A stretch of 64,000 nt of DNA from Betaproteobacteria bacterium (GCA_016720065.1 JADJXY010000002.1:2245001-2309000); one strand, 5' to 3'. Shown: positions 25,250 through 33,605, counted from the first letter of the stretch. The notes: generated by a model not told the origin, from the letters alone. Numbers and translations are program-made.

Positions 25250-26215
25250 ATGCAGGAATGCCTCCGTGAGTTCGAATGCAGTGCCCCCGGTCGCGTGAAG
25301 GGCGCGCGGTCCGCGGCCCCCATTCCGGTGCGCGCCAACCTCTGCCTCCTTGCCCTCCTGGCCCCTGCCCAGGCCTACCTCCTCTGGGGGCCTCCCCTGC
25401 TCGGCACGCCGCCGTGGACGGCACTCCTGCCCGTCATCCTGACCACCACCACCTGGTCCCTGGTGCACGAAGCCATGCACGGCGTCCTTCTCCCCGAAGC
25501 GCGGGCCAGCCACCGGGCCGGGCGCCTCCTGGCCGTCCTGCTGGGTACCGCCTTCAGCCTCCTGCAGCGCGCCCATCTCCTGCACCACGCCTACAGCAGA
25601 ACCGAAGACCTCAGCGAAGTCTGGGAGTGCGGCCGCGAGTCCCGCCTGCGGGCGATCCTGCGCCACTACGGCGCCGTGCTGGGTGGCCTCCACCTGGCCG
25701 AAGTCGGCCTCGCGCTCCTGGCGACCCTGCCACGCTTCCTGCGGATACGCCTGCTGTCCGCCCTGGCACCGGCCAAGGACTCTGGGCGGCGCTTCGTCAC
25801 CTGGGCGCTGCGCCCGGATGTCGAAGCGGAAAGCCGCGTCGACGGGGCGGCTGCCCTGTTCTTCCTGGCCGCGGCAGGGCTTCTCTGGGGGGCGGATGCC
25901 CTTTGGCTCCTGGCGGCATTCGCACTGCGGGGTCTCGCCCTGTCCCTGTTCGACAACGCCTACCACTACGGCACGCCGGCCGGTGATCCCCTGGTGGCGC
26001 GCAATCACCGCCTGGCGCCCTGCCTCTCCGGCGCCATCCTGCACTTCAATCTGCACGCCACCCATCACCGCCACCCGAGCGCCCCCTGGAGCGCGCTTCC
26101 TGCCCTGGCTGCTGCCGCGGGCGATCCCTGGGAAGGCGGTTACTGGTCTCGGGCCCTGGAGCAGCTCAGGGGGCCGATCCGCCGCAGTGATCTTCCCCCG
26201 GCCGGCGGCCGATGA
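25250..26215 (+). CDS. Fatty acid desaturase family membrane protein
   Basis: A 321-residue integral membrane protein with the three histidine clusters of the desaturase superfamily: HEAMH (about residue 72), HLLHHAYS (about 110) and HATHHRH (about 270), separated by hydrophobic segments in the expected order. It would bind a di-iron centre and introduce a double bond or hydroxyl into an acyl chain. It starts 13 bases after the glycosyltransferase. A GTG 46 bases further down is an alternative start. Its 3' end overlaps btaB on the other strand by 50 bases. Confidence 0.8.
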   Translation: MQECLREFECSAPGRVKGARSAAPIPVRANLCLLALLAPAQAYLLWGPPLLGTPPWTALLPVILTTTTWSLVHEAMHGVLLPEARASHRAGRLLAVLLGTAFSLLQRAHLLHHAYSRTEDLSEVWECGRESRLRAILRHYGAVLGGLHLAEVGLALLATLPRFLRIRLLSALAPAKDSGRRFVTWALRPDVEAESRVDGAAALFFLAAAGLLWGADALWLLAAFALRGLALSLFDNAYHYGTPAGDPLVARNHRLAPCLSGAILHFNLHATHHRHPSAPWSALPALAAAAGDPWEGGYWSRALEQLRGPIRRSDLPPAGGR

Positions 26216-26951
26216 AGCGGAAGTAGGGGACACTCAGCCCGGGCAGGTAGGGCAGGCGACTGCGGCCGACGATCTGGTGGTGATGCGGCAGCAAGGTGGC
26301 CAGGGTGCGCACATGCTGCGCATCGGGGCGCACGCCATCGTGGCCGAACCAGGCGCGCCAGAAGCGCCGCGCCCAGGGCGACTGGTCGGCCAGCAAGGTG
26401 AAATCCACCACCGCCAGACGGCCCCCGGGGCGCAGCATGGCGAAGGCATTGACCAGGGCGCGCCGCCAGTCGGGGATCATGGACAGCGAATAAGAGAAGA
26501 CCACGGCGTCGGCAACCTCCCGCGGGAACCAGGTGCAGGCATCGGCGTGGTGGCAGAACACGTTTGGGTACGCGCTCCAGCGGTGCCGGGCCTGTTCCAG
26601 CAGGGGCGCGCACAGATCGACCAGATCCACCCTGGCCAGCTGGCCGATTCCCGGGCCCAGGCAGGCCAGATTGCGCCCGGTGCCGGCGCCGATCTCGATC
26701 AGACGGGCGCCGGGGGAGAGGTCCAGGTCGGCGTAGAGCGCCTCGCGACCCGCCAGCAGCCGCTCGCGGAAACCGTCGTAATGGGCCGCCTGGGGACCGT
26801 AGAAGCGCTCCAGACGAGACTGCTGATCGCCGTGGCGGCCCTGGCCGCGCAGCAGGGCCAACAGCACCCGGGCCTCGGAACCGAGCCGCAGCGCCCCCCG
26901 GCTCCCGCGCCGCTCACCGGGGAGTTCGGCGCCGGATTCACGTCGCGACAT
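26166..26951 (-). CDS. btaB: Betaine lipid synthase methyltransferase BtaB
   Basis: A 261-residue class I SAM-dependent methyltransferase. Motif I is LIEIGAGTGRN (about residues 84-93), with YDGFRERLL upstream and VVFSYSLSMIPDWRRAL as the motif IV/V region, the pattern of BtaB. It would trimethylate diacylglyceryl-homoserine to the betaine lipid DGTS. It overlaps the 3' end of btaA by 14 bases and is translated after it. The N-terminal 40 residues are longer than in the Rhodobacter enzyme and could be shorter if a later start is used. Confidence 0.85.
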   Translation of the reverse strand: MSRRESGAELPGERRGSRGALRLGSEARVLLALLRGQGRHGDQQSRLERFYGPQAAHYDGFRERLLAGREALYADLDLSPGARLIEIGAGTGRNLACLGPGIGQLARVDLVDLCAPLLEQARHRWSAYPNVFCHHADACTWFPREVADAVVFSYSLSMIPDWRRALVNAFAMLRPGGRLAVVDFTLLADQSPWARRFWRAWFGHDGVRPDAQHVRTLATLLPHHHQIVGRSRLPYLPGLSVPYFRFIGRRPGEDHCGGSAP

Positions 26952-28134
26952 CGGCGATGTGGAATCCGGCATAGGTGTGGACGCGGTCCTGCAGGCTGAG
27001 GCGGCGGGCCAGGTCGTCGTGGAAGGTGAGGACGTGGCGCAGGCGGCGGTGGGCCTCGCCGACCTCGATCCAGTCCAGGTAGGCCGGCCGGGCGTGGGCG
27101 CTGCGGAAGATGATGCGGGCGCCCGGAGAGGCCCGGTCGAGGATGGCATTCCACTCCGCCACCAGGGCTTCCGGGTGATAGCAGCTCATCCAGTCCATGT
27201 GGTCGAGGAGCACGAACTTGTCGATACGATCGCCGGTACGATGCAGGAAATCGGTCACCAGGGTGGTGTGACAGCGGATGCGATCCACGCCGCCCGCCTT
27301 CAAGGTCGTAAAGCCCCTCTCGGTCAGGTATTCGGGGCAGCAGTCCGGCGTATAGCGGCCCCCGAAATAGACCCGCCAGAAATAGTTGTCGCGCAGGGGC
27401 AGTTCCTCCACCACGTATTCGACCGCCTCGCGGATGAAACCCGCGACCCCGCCAGGATGTTGCGCCTGCACCTCGCGCCGCTGGGGGTGAGGCACGCCCA
27501 GGAGGCTCAGGGTGATCTGCCGGCCCAGGAGCCAGTTCAAGGGGCGGCTCCACAATTGCGGCCGGATGCGCTGGCGGTAGAGGGTGCGCTGCTCCTCCAG
27601 GCCGCTGGCCGAGAAGAGGGCCGCGATGTCCCCCTGGAGGCCCGGGCTGCTGCGGAACCAGGCACGAAAGCTGCGCGCGACCAGACCGGCCAGGCTGTGG
27701 AAATAGAAACTGCCGTGGGGGCTCGCGAACCAGTGCAGGCGCTGGTCCCAGAAATCCCGCGCGAAATCGGAGAGATCCCAGCGCAGGGTCTTCTGATAGA
27801 AGGACGCGAAACGTTGGTGATAGCCGTGGCCGAAGAGAGCAAAGAAATCCTCGTACTCCAGGCGCCGGATGGCCGCCATCTTGAGTTCGAGCAGAGCGTT
27901 CTGGCGCGGATTGGCATCCACCGCATGAACGCGGCGTACGCCGGCGGCCGCATAGTCCAGGGCGTTGCAACCGGCACTGGTGATGACGAGGACAGTATCG
28001 TCCTGGCGCAATTGCAGGGCCTGCCGGTCCACCGCGGGATCTTCCCAGCAGGTGTTGTAGACCAGCGAGCGGCGGGTGACGGCGTCGAAGATTTTCTGGT
28101 CGACGCGATCGATCAGGGTCGGTAGACGTTTCAC
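26938..28134 (-). CDS. btaA: S-adenosylmethionine:diacylglycerol 3-amino-3-carboxypropyltransferase BtaA
   Basis: A 398-residue DUF3419 protein. It shows the diagnostic strings VYNTCWEDP (residues 25-33), ITSAGCNALDY (51-61) and HAVDANPRQNALLELK. BtaA moves the 3-amino-3-carboxypropyl group of SAM to diacylglycerol, giving diacylglyceryl-homoserine, the precursor of the phosphorus-free betaine lipid DGTS. It starts with GTG at 28134 (AGGA 8 bases upstream) and overlaps btaB. Separate btaA and btaB genes are the arrangement known from Rhodobacter. Divergent from dgkA with 134 bases between. Confidence 0.92.
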   Translation of the reverse strand: MKRLPTLIDRVDQKIFDAVTRRSLVYNTCWEDPAVDRQALQLRQDDTVLVITSAGCNALDYAAAGVRRVHAVDANPRQNALLELKMAAIRRLEYEDFFALFGHGYHQRFASFYQKTLRWDLSDFARDFWDQRLHWFASPHGSFYFHSLAGLVARSFRAWFRSSPGLQGDIAALFSASGLEEQRTLYRQRIRPQLWSRPLNWLLGRQITLSLLGVPHPQRREVQAQHPGGVAGFIREAVEYVVEELPLRDNYFWRVYFGGRYTPDCCPEYLTERGFTTLKAGGVDRIRCHTTLVTDFLHRTGDRIDKFVLLDHMDWMSCYHPEALVAEWNAILDRASPGARIIFRSAHARPAYLDWIEVGEAHRRLRHVLTFHDDLARRLSLQDRVHTYAGFHIADVAT

Positions 28135-28203
28135 GGCATGTCCTGTGCGAGTGTTGGGATGACGGACGACGGGCAGCAGCTTAGGTCTTCGCGGTTACGC
28201 CTC

Positions 28204-28225
28204 CATGACGACGGCTGTCATGAAA
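28204..28225. promoter_or_regulatory. Candidate partial Pho box between btaA and dgkA
   Basis: CTGTCATGAAA (28215-28225) contains one perfect Pho-box unit CTGTCAT. The unit 11 bases upstream (CATGACG) is a poor match, so only half a box is convincing. It lies in the divergent btaA/dgkA promoter region, where PhoB control would make sense. Confidence 0.3.
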
Positions 28226-28268
28226 CCTTAGCCTGGCCGGCCTATCTTCCACCCCGAGACTTCACACC

Positions 28269-28691
28269 ATGAACGCCCCCCACACCCCCCCGTCCCCCGG
28301 CGACGAAGCCGCCGCCAACGAATCCCCCTTCAAGGGCAAAACCGGTCTGCGCCGCGTGTGGAACGCCCTGCACTACTCCTTTGCCGGCCTGCGCGCCGCC
28401 CATGCCCACGAGGATGCCTTCCGGCAGGAGGTCTGGCTGGCCCTCCTGCTCACGGGAACCACCCTGCTGCTTCCGGTAAGCGGGGTCGAACGGGCGCTGA
28501 TGATCGCCAGCGTGCTCCTGGTGCTGGTGGTCGAACTGCTCAACTCCGCGGTGGAAGCCGCCGTCGATCGGGTCAGTCTGGAGCGGCACCGCCTCGCCGA
28601 ACGGGCCAAGGACATCGGCAGCGCCGCCGTGCTGCTCGCCCTGGTCAATGTGGTCGTGATCTGGGCCTCGATCATGCTCGATCGCGCATGA
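28269..28691 (+). CDS. dgkA: Diacylglycerol kinase (prokaryotic, DgkA family)
   Basis: A 140-residue trimeric membrane kinase phosphorylating diacylglycerol to phosphatidic acid. It has an amphipathic N-terminal helix, the motif EDAFRQEVWLA, three membrane helices and the catalytic segment VELLNSAVEAAVDR. The N-terminus is about 25 residues longer than in E. coli. Beside genes that produce and consume diacylglycerol, it would recycle excess diacylglycerol to phospholipid precursor. Its stop overlaps the next gene (ATGA). Confidence 0.92.
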   Translation: MNAPHTPPSPGDEAAANESPFKGKTGLRRVWNALHYSFAGLRAAHAHEDAFRQEVWLALLLTGTTLLLPVSGVERALMIASVLLVLVVELLNSAVEAAVDRVSLERHRLAERAKDIGSAAVLLALVNVVVIWASIMLDRA

Positions 28692-29821
28692 CCCTGGCCA
28701 TCGACATCGTCAGTGAAACCTACCCGCCGGAAGTGAACGGCGTGGCCATGACCGTGGGCCGCCTGGTGGAGGGCCTGCGGGGGCGAGGGCACGCGGTCAC
28801 CGTCCTGCGGCCGCGGCAATATCGGGAGGAACTGCCGTCCCGCGACGAAATCCCCCTGGCCGGCCTTCCCCTGCCGGGTTATCCGGGCCTGCGCCTCGGG
28901 CTCCCCGCTGGAGGCCCCCTGCGGCGACGCTGGCGGGCGCGCCGGCCGGACCTCGTCCATGTCGTGACCGAAGGGCCCCTGGGCTGGTCGGCGGTGAGCG
29001 TCGCCCGCAGCCTCGGCATCCCGGTCACCTCCGGATTCCACACCAATTTCGACCACTACAGCGCCCATTACGGTCTGGGCTGGCTGCGTCCCGCCGTCGG
29101 GGCCTATCTGCGCAGCCTGCACCGCCGTACACGGGCCACCCTGGTGCCCACCGCCGCACTGGCCGCAGAACTCTCCTGCGCCGGGATTCCGGGGGTGCGC
29201 GTCGTGGGGCGGGGCGTCGATACCGCCCTCTTCGACCCGCGCCGGCGCAGCGAGGTCCTGCGGACAAGCTGGGGCGCCGGCCCCCGGACCGTCGTATGCC
29301 TGTCGGTCGGCCGGCTGGCGCCGGAAAAGAACCTGAGCCTCGTCAGCCGCAGCCTGCAAGGCCTTCCGGGTGACATCCGCATGGTCTGGGTGGGCGACGG
29401 CCCGAGCCGGGGCGCCCTCGAACAGAGCCATCCCGACCACGTCTTCGCCGGGGTGCGGCGGGGCGAAGAACTGGCTGTCCACTACGCCAGCGCCGACATC
29501 TTCCTGTTTTCCAGCCTCACCGAAACCTACGGCAACGTCGTGGCCGAGGCCATGGCCAGCGGCCTGGCCGTGGTCGCCTACCGCACCGCTGCGGCGGCGG
29601 AGATCGTCCGCCCCGAAAAAGACGGTCTCGTCGTCCCGCCCGGCGACGAAACCGCCTTCACCACCGCGGCGGCCCGCCTGGCAGGCGATGCCGGCCTGCG
29701 CCAGCGCCTGGGTTCCACCGCCCGCCTGGCCATGCTGCCCCGCAGTTGGGAGCAGGTCGTCGCCCAATTCGAAACGGCGATCCTGGAGGCGATCCATCGG
29801 CCGGCGGACTGTTCCCCCTGA
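28688..29821 (+). CDS. GT4-family glycosyltransferase, second copy
   Basis: A 377-residue GT-B glycosyltransferase starting TYPPEVNGVAMTVGRLV, with FHTNFDHYS in the acceptor domain, LSVGRLAPEKN and the donor motif SSLTETYGNVVAEAMASGLAV. It resembles the bacterial SqdX/MgtA-type group that glycosylates lipids. It is translationally coupled to dgkA. A paralogue of the enzyme at 24058 but not a recent duplicate. A glycolipid-forming role is likely from context; sugar and acceptor are unknown. Confidence 0.75.
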   Translation: MTLAIDIVSETYPPEVNGVAMTVGRLVEGLRGRGHAVTVLRPRQYREELPSRDEIPLAGLPLPGYPGLRLGLPAGGPLRRRWRARRPDLVHVVTEGPLGWSAVSVARSLGIPVTSGFHTNFDHYSAHYGLGWLRPAVGAYLRSLHRRTRATLVPTAALAAELSCAGIPGVRVVGRGVDTALFDPRRRSEVLRTSWGAGPRTVVCLSVGRLAPEKNLSLVSRSLQGLPGDIRMVWVGDGPSRGALEQSHPDHVFAGVRRGEELAVHYASADIFLFSSLTETYGNVVAEAMASGLAVVAYRTAAAAEIVRPEKDGLVVPPGDETAFTTAAARLAGDAGLRQRLGSTARLAMLPRSWEQVVAQFETAILEAIHRPADCSP

Positions 29822-29891
29822 GGGGGATATTCGCCCGGAAGACAAGAGGGCTTCGAGTTTGGCCGTGGAGCGGGCCCCGCAACATCAACGG

Positions 29892-29940
29892 ACCGCCTGT
29901 CGCTGCCCGGAATGCCTTGTACCCGGGACTTCCGCGCGCC
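29892..29940 (+). repeat. Sequence related to the interior of the MITE-like element at 34531
   Basis: About 50 bases here (GACCGCCTGTCG... CCGGAATGCCTTGT... GGACTTCCGCGC) align with 34546-34595 inside the MITE-like element at roughly 80 percent identity. No terminal inverted repeats are preserved here. The rest of the 206-base gap between the glycosyltransferase and the LysR gene is GC-rich and holds no gene I can see. Confidence 0.4.
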
Positions 29941-30027
29941 CCGGGCCGCCCGCCGACAGGGAGGGTACGCGCCCCGAACCGACCGCCCCATCCGGGCGCG
30001 CCGCGCCCCGCGCCGCGCCCCGCTCCG

Positions 30028-30924
30028 CTACTCCCCGAGCCGCGCGTGCAGCCGCGGCACGGCCCAATCGACAAAGGCCCGAATGCGCGGCGACAGCAGC
30101 CGCGAGTGGGGATAGACGATGGACACCGCAGCGGCTTCCGGCTCCCATTGCGGCAGCAGGCGAACCAGTTGCCCGCCATCCAGGAGGCGGCGCACCTGAT
30201 AAGCGAGAAAGCGCCCGCAGCCCAGGCCCTTGGTGCAGGCTTCCACCGCCACATCGACGTGGTTGCAGGCGAATACATCGGCCACCGGCACGCGCACGGT
30301 TTCCGCCCCCCGCTGAAAAACCCAGTCCTGGCCACCGTCAAGGCCCGTGAAGCGAATCAGGCGATGTCGCGCCAGACCCCGCGGATGCTCGGGTGTCCCG
30401 TGGGCTTTCAGGTATTCCGGCGTGGCGCACAGCACCCGCCGCGTGCTCCCCACCGGCCGCGCCACCAGGGCCGAATCCGGCAGGGGGCCGATACGCACCG
30501 CCAGGTCGATGCCTTCCTCCAGCAAATCGACGATGCGGTCGAGGAGCACCAGTTCCGCTCGCACCGCCGGGTAGGCCGCAAGGAAATCGGTGACCACCGG
30601 CGCCACGTGCAGGCGGCCGAACATAACCGGCGCCGTCAGCACCAAGCGCCCCGAGGGTTCCCGGCGGCGGTCGGTGAGCACGGCTTCGGCCTCTTCCACT
30701 TCCGCCAGCAGGCGGCGGCAGCGCTCGAAATAGTCCCGCCCTTCTGCGGTCAGCGCCATGCGGCGGGTGCTGCGGTTGATGAGGCGCGCCCCGAGGGCTT
30801 CTTCGAGAGCGGCCAGGCTGCGCACCACGGCGGTCAGCGAGCAGCCGAGCCGCTCCGCTGCCCCGGTCAGGCTGCCAGCCTCGACGATGCGCACAAAGAT
30901 GGTCATGGCTCGTAGTTTGTCCAT
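30028..30924 (-). CDS. LysR-family transcriptional regulator
   Basis: A 298-residue LysR-type regulator. The N-terminal winged helix-turn-helix is MTIFVRIVEAGSLTGAAERL followed by VRSLAALEEALGARLINRST, and the substrate-binding domain follows (LVLTAPVMFGRLHVAPVV, IDLAVRIGPLPDS). It belongs to the CrgA/DmlR-like subgroup. It is divergent from the pyridoxamine-oxidase-like gene at 31034, the usual arrangement for a LysR regulator and its target. Confidence 0.9.
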   Translation of the reverse strand: MDKLRAMTIFVRIVEAGSLTGAAERLGCSLTAVVRSLAALEEALGARLINRSTRRMALTAEGRDYFERCRRLLAEVEEAEAVLTDRRREPSGRLVLTAPVMFGRLHVAPVVTDFLAAYPAVRAELVLLDRIVDLLEEGIDLAVRIGPLPDSALVARPVGSTRRVLCATPEYLKAHGTPEHPRGLARHRLIRFTGLDGGQDWVFQRGAETVRVPVADVFACNHVDVAVEACTKGLGCGRFLAYQVRRLLDGGQLVRLLPQWEPEAAAVSIVYPHSRLLSPRIRAFVDWAVPRLHARLGE

Positions 30925-31033
30925 GGCGCCATTACACCGTAACCCGGATTAATAAAGTGCTGACGACGCTATTTATTTCATCTTCGGAAGCTATCACCAT
31001 CACCTCACTCCGGCCTGATGCGAAAGGCGCACC

Positions 31034-31621
31034 ATGACCTACCACTTTGCCAAACTCGCCTACACCCCAGCCGTCCAGGAACTGCAACGCCGCGTCAACG
31101 GCCAGGAGATGCCCCTGGGCCGGGGGCCGGCGGAAGCCATGCTGGGGGGGCAGGAAGAAGAATTCATCGCCGCCCGCGACAGCTTCTACCTGGCCACCGT
31201 CAGCGAAACCGGTTGGCCCCACGTGCAGCATCGGGGCGGCCCGGCAGGCTTCCTCAAGGTCATCGCCGGGGACCGGCTGGCCTTCGCCGATGTGGGGGGG
31301 AACCGGCAGTACGTCAGCGTGGGCAATCTGCACAACCAGCCCCGGGTCGCCCTCATCCTGATGGATTACCCCCGGCGCCGACGCCTGAAGATCCTGGGCC
31401 TGGCCGAAGTCTACCCGGCCGACGCCGCCCCCGCGGAGCTGCTGCCAGCCCTGCGAGGCAGCACCGACGGCCGGGTCGAGCGGGTGATCGCCATCCGCAT
31501 CGCCGCCTTCGACTGGAACTGCTCCCAGCACATCACACCCCGTTACTCGGCCGCGGAATTGCAAGCCTTCGGCCTGCTCGACCCCTCAAACCCGACAGGA
31601 GACATGCATGAAACTCTATGA
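31034..31621 (+). CDS. Pyridoxamine 5'-phosphate oxidase family flavoprotein
   Basis: A 195-residue split-barrel FMN protein. ARDSFYLATVSETGWPHVQHRGGPAGFLKV and NRQYVSVGNL are the family's FMN-binding strands, and the C-terminal CSQHITPRYS motif is typical of the PNPOx-like group annotated as FMN-binding protein. It is probably an oxidoreductase on an unknown substrate and not the vitamin B6 enzyme PdxH. Divergent from the LysR regulator; its 3' end overlaps the gst fragment by 14 bases. Confidence 0.8.
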   Translation: MTYHFAKLAYTPAVQELQRRVNGQEMPLGRGPAEAMLGGQEEEFIAARDSFYLATVSETGWPHVQHRGGPAGFLKVIAGDRLAFADVGGNRQYVSVGNLHNQPRVALILMDYPRRRRLKILGLAEVYPADAAPAELLPALRGSTDGRVERVIAIRIAAFDWNCSQHITPRYSAAELQAFGLLDPSNPTGDMHETL

Positions 31622-31925
31622 CCTCAGCCTTTCCGGCAACTGCTACAAAGTTCGCCTTTTCGCCGCCCTGGCCGGCATCCCCCTGGAGATCGTCGCCGTG
31701 GATTTCCTCAGCGGCGAGCACAAGCGCCCACCCCTGAGCGACCTCAACCCCTGGTGCGAGATTCCCATCCTCGTGGATGGCGACGTGGTCCTGCGGGATT
31801 CCCAGGCCATCCTCGTCTATCTCGCCGGTCGTTACGGCGGCGAACAGTGGCTGCCCAAGGATCCGGCGGGCATGCCCGCGCAATGTCCTCGACCTGGTCG
31901 AGCGCGAGCTGGACGACGACGATGA
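31608..31925 (+). pseudogene. Glutathione S-transferase, N-terminal domain only (truncated)
   Basis: Residues 1-86 form a normal GST thioredoxin-fold domain (MKLYDLSLSGNCYKVRLFAA, then NPWCEIPILVDGD and LRDSQAILVYLAGRYG). Shortly after LPKDPAG the frame runs into foreign sequence (CPRPGRARAGRRR) and stops; the helical C-terminal domain of about 110 residues is absent. The sequence that follows is the 3' half of a ferredoxin gene in another frame, so a deletion has joined two genes. GSTs of this kind are often found next to nif genes. Confidence 0.75.
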
Positions 31926-32040
31926 CGAGGACGAAGACAACATGATGGTCATGTCCATCGCCAATGGCCTGGACTGCATCGGCTGCGGCTCTTGCGGCCG
32001 CGTCTGCCCCAAGGACTGCTACACCTACGCGCCGGCATGA
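31868..32040 (+). pseudogene. fdxB: 3' fragment of a nif-type ferredoxin III (fdxB)
   Basis: Read in the frame ending at 32040, the product is CPRNVLDLVEREL, an Asp/Glu-rich stretch DDDDDEDED, then DCIGCGSCGRVCPKDCYTYAPA, which is the C-terminal half of nif-specific ferredoxin III with its second CxxCxxCxxxCP cluster motif. The first cluster is lost except its last CP. There is no start codon with a ribosome site in this frame, so it is unlikely to be made. The junction with gst lies in a 14-base palindrome GCGGGCATGCCCGC at about 31867-31880. Confidence 0.7.
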
Positions 32041-32381
32041 CGCAGCGGCCCGACGCCGCCACCGGGGCCGCCGTTTGCGCGGCCCTCCGCAGCCAGGTGG
32101 AAAAGCTGGGCCTCTCCATCGGTGACGAGCCGGTGTGGTCCGCCGTCACCTTCGAGGAGGCGGTGGACCCGTTTTCCCGGGAGGTGAGCACTGTTGCGTA
32201 TTGGCGCGGCGGCGCACGCTTCGGCAAGGCCACCTTCTTTCCCGACGGGCGCGTCTTCGCCGAATACCAGGTACTGCAGGCGAATCCGGCCGATGGCGAT
32301 ACCTACGTCGATGCGGTGCAGGTCTGGGGGCGGCCGGAAAAGCTGCGGGGCGAGGCGGTCATCGCCGCCTATCAGAAGTGA
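32037..32381 (+). CDS. Hypothetical protein, 114 aa, in nif accessory region
   Basis: I do not recognise this protein. The ATG overlaps the fdxB stop (ATGA), which suggests it was translationally coupled to fdxB in the ancestral operon. It is small and soluble, with a central segment of likely beta strands (VSTVAYWRGGARFGKATFFP DGRVFAEYQVL split by DG) and no cysteine cluster. Its place between fdxB and other small genes suggests a nif-linked role, by association only. Confidence 0.55.
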   Translation: MTQRPDAATGAAVCAALRSQVEKLGLSIGDEPVWSAVTFEEAVDPFSREVSTVAYWRGGARFGKATFFPDGRVFAEYQVLQANPADGDTYVDAVQVWGRPEKLRGEAVIAAYQK

Positions 32382-32386
32382 CGCCG

Positions 32387-32800
32387 GTGACCCTGCCGCG
32401 GCTCATCCTGCTGCACAAGCAGAAGACCAGCGGCCGCGTACGCTTTCTCTGCCTTGCTTCAGGCGTGGTCGCCTTCAATCCCTTGCCGGCCCTGGCAGCG
32501 CTGCGCGACGAGAACTACTCCCCGAAGATCCAGTTCCACCCCACGGCCGTGGTGCGGGAGGCGGAGATTCACCTCGGCTTGCCCGAAGGCGCCATCGAGC
32601 CGGAGGCCGAATTCGCCGCCTGGGTGGATACGCCGACGGGGGACGTGCCCGTGCTGCTCGGCGTGTTCACCGACCTCGACCCGCCCTTCGCCGCGGCGGA
32701 GCGGACCGGCAGCCGCTTCATCGCCCTCACCGAAGCCCGCCCCTTGAGCGACGTCGAACGCCAACTCCTGCGCCGCGCCTACGAGCACGTCCTGGGCTGA
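32387..32800 (+). CDS. Hypothetical protein, about 137 aa, in nif accessory region
   Basis: I do not recognise this protein. The start is GTG at 32387 or the in-frame GTG at 32378; both lie just after or over the previous stop. The sequence is protein-like, with no membrane segment: an N-terminal LILLHKQKTSGRVRFLCLAS, a central acidic part, and GDVPVLLGVFTDLDPPFAAAE. Its distance to the previous gene (about 5 bases) implies co-transcription. Convergent with phaB. Confidence 0.5.
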   Translation: MTLPRLILLHKQKTSGRVRFLCLASGVVAFNPLPALAALRDENYSPKIQFHPTAVVREAEIHLGLPEGAIEPEAEFAAWVDTPTGDVPVLLGVFTDLDPPFAAAERTGSRFIALTEARPLSDVERQLLRRAYEHVLG

Positions 32801-32864
32801 CCAGGCGGGATCCGGGCGTCCTCTGCAATGGCCACGCCCCGACTCCCGTAGCCGGCCCGCACGG

Positions 32865-33605
32865 TCAGGTCATGTAGTTGCCGCCGTTGCAGGCGAAATT
32901 GGCGCCGGTGGTGAAGCCGGCGCCGTCGGAAGCCAGCCAGCCGCAAATGGAGGCGATTTCGTCCGGGGAGCCCAAACGCTTGACCGGGATGGTCGCGACG
33001 ATCTTTTCCAGCACGTCTTCCCGGATCGCCCGCACCATGTCGGTCCCGATATAGCCCGGGGACACGGTATTGACGGTGACACCCTTGCTGGCCACTTCCT
33101 GCGCCAGGGCCATGGTGAAGCCGTGCATGCCGGCCTTGGCGGTGGAATAGTTGGTCTGCCCGAACTGGCCCCGCTGACCGTTCATCGACGAGATGTTGAT
33201 GATGCGGCCCCAGCCCTGGTCCAGCATGCCATCGACCACCTGCTTGGTGACGAAGAAGAGGGAGTTGAGGTTGGTGTCGATGACGGCCATCCAGTCCTCC
33301 ACCGACATCTTGCGAAACACGCCGTCCTTCGTGATGCCCGCATTGTTGACCAGGACGCTGACCGTACCGAAATCGGCGCGCACCTTGTCGAAGGCCGCCT
33401 TGGTGCTGTCCCAGTCCGAGACATTACCTTCTGAGGCGGCGAAATCGAAGCCCAGTTCCTTCTGTTCGGCCAGCCAGCGGTCCTTGCGGGGCGAGTTGGG
33501 TCCGCAACCGGCGACGACCTTGAAGCCGTCCTGGGCGAGTTTCTGGCAAATGGCGGACCCGATACCGCCCATGCCCCCTGTCACGTAAGCCACTTTCTGA
33601 GTCAT
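32865..33605 (-). CDS. phaB: Acetoacetyl-CoA reductase PhaB
   Basis: A 246-residue short-chain dehydrogenase that reduces acetoacetyl-CoA to (R)-3-hydroxybutyryl-CoA with NADPH for polyhydroxybutyrate synthesis. The nucleotide-binding motif is TGGMGGIG, followed by NNAG, catalytic Ser in NISSMNGQRGQFGQ and YxxxK as YSTAK; the GQFGQTNYSTAKAG string is typical of PhaB. The start at 33605 (MTQKVAYVTGG) is used; a longer open frame upstream is AT-rich promoter. A phasin gene is found 9 kb away. Confidence 0.92.
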   Translation of the reverse strand: MTQKVAYVTGGMGGIGSAICQKLAQDGFKVVAGCGPNSPRKDRWLAEQKELGFDFAASEGNVSDWDSTKAAFDKVRADFGTVSVLVNNAGITKDGVFRKMSVEDWMAVIDTNLNSLFFVTKQVVDGMLDQGWGRIINISSMNGQRGQFGQTNYSTAKAGMHGFTMALAQEVASKGVTVNTVSPGYIGTDMVRAIREDVLEKIVATIPVKRLGSPDEIASICGWLASDGAGFTTGANFACNGGNYMT

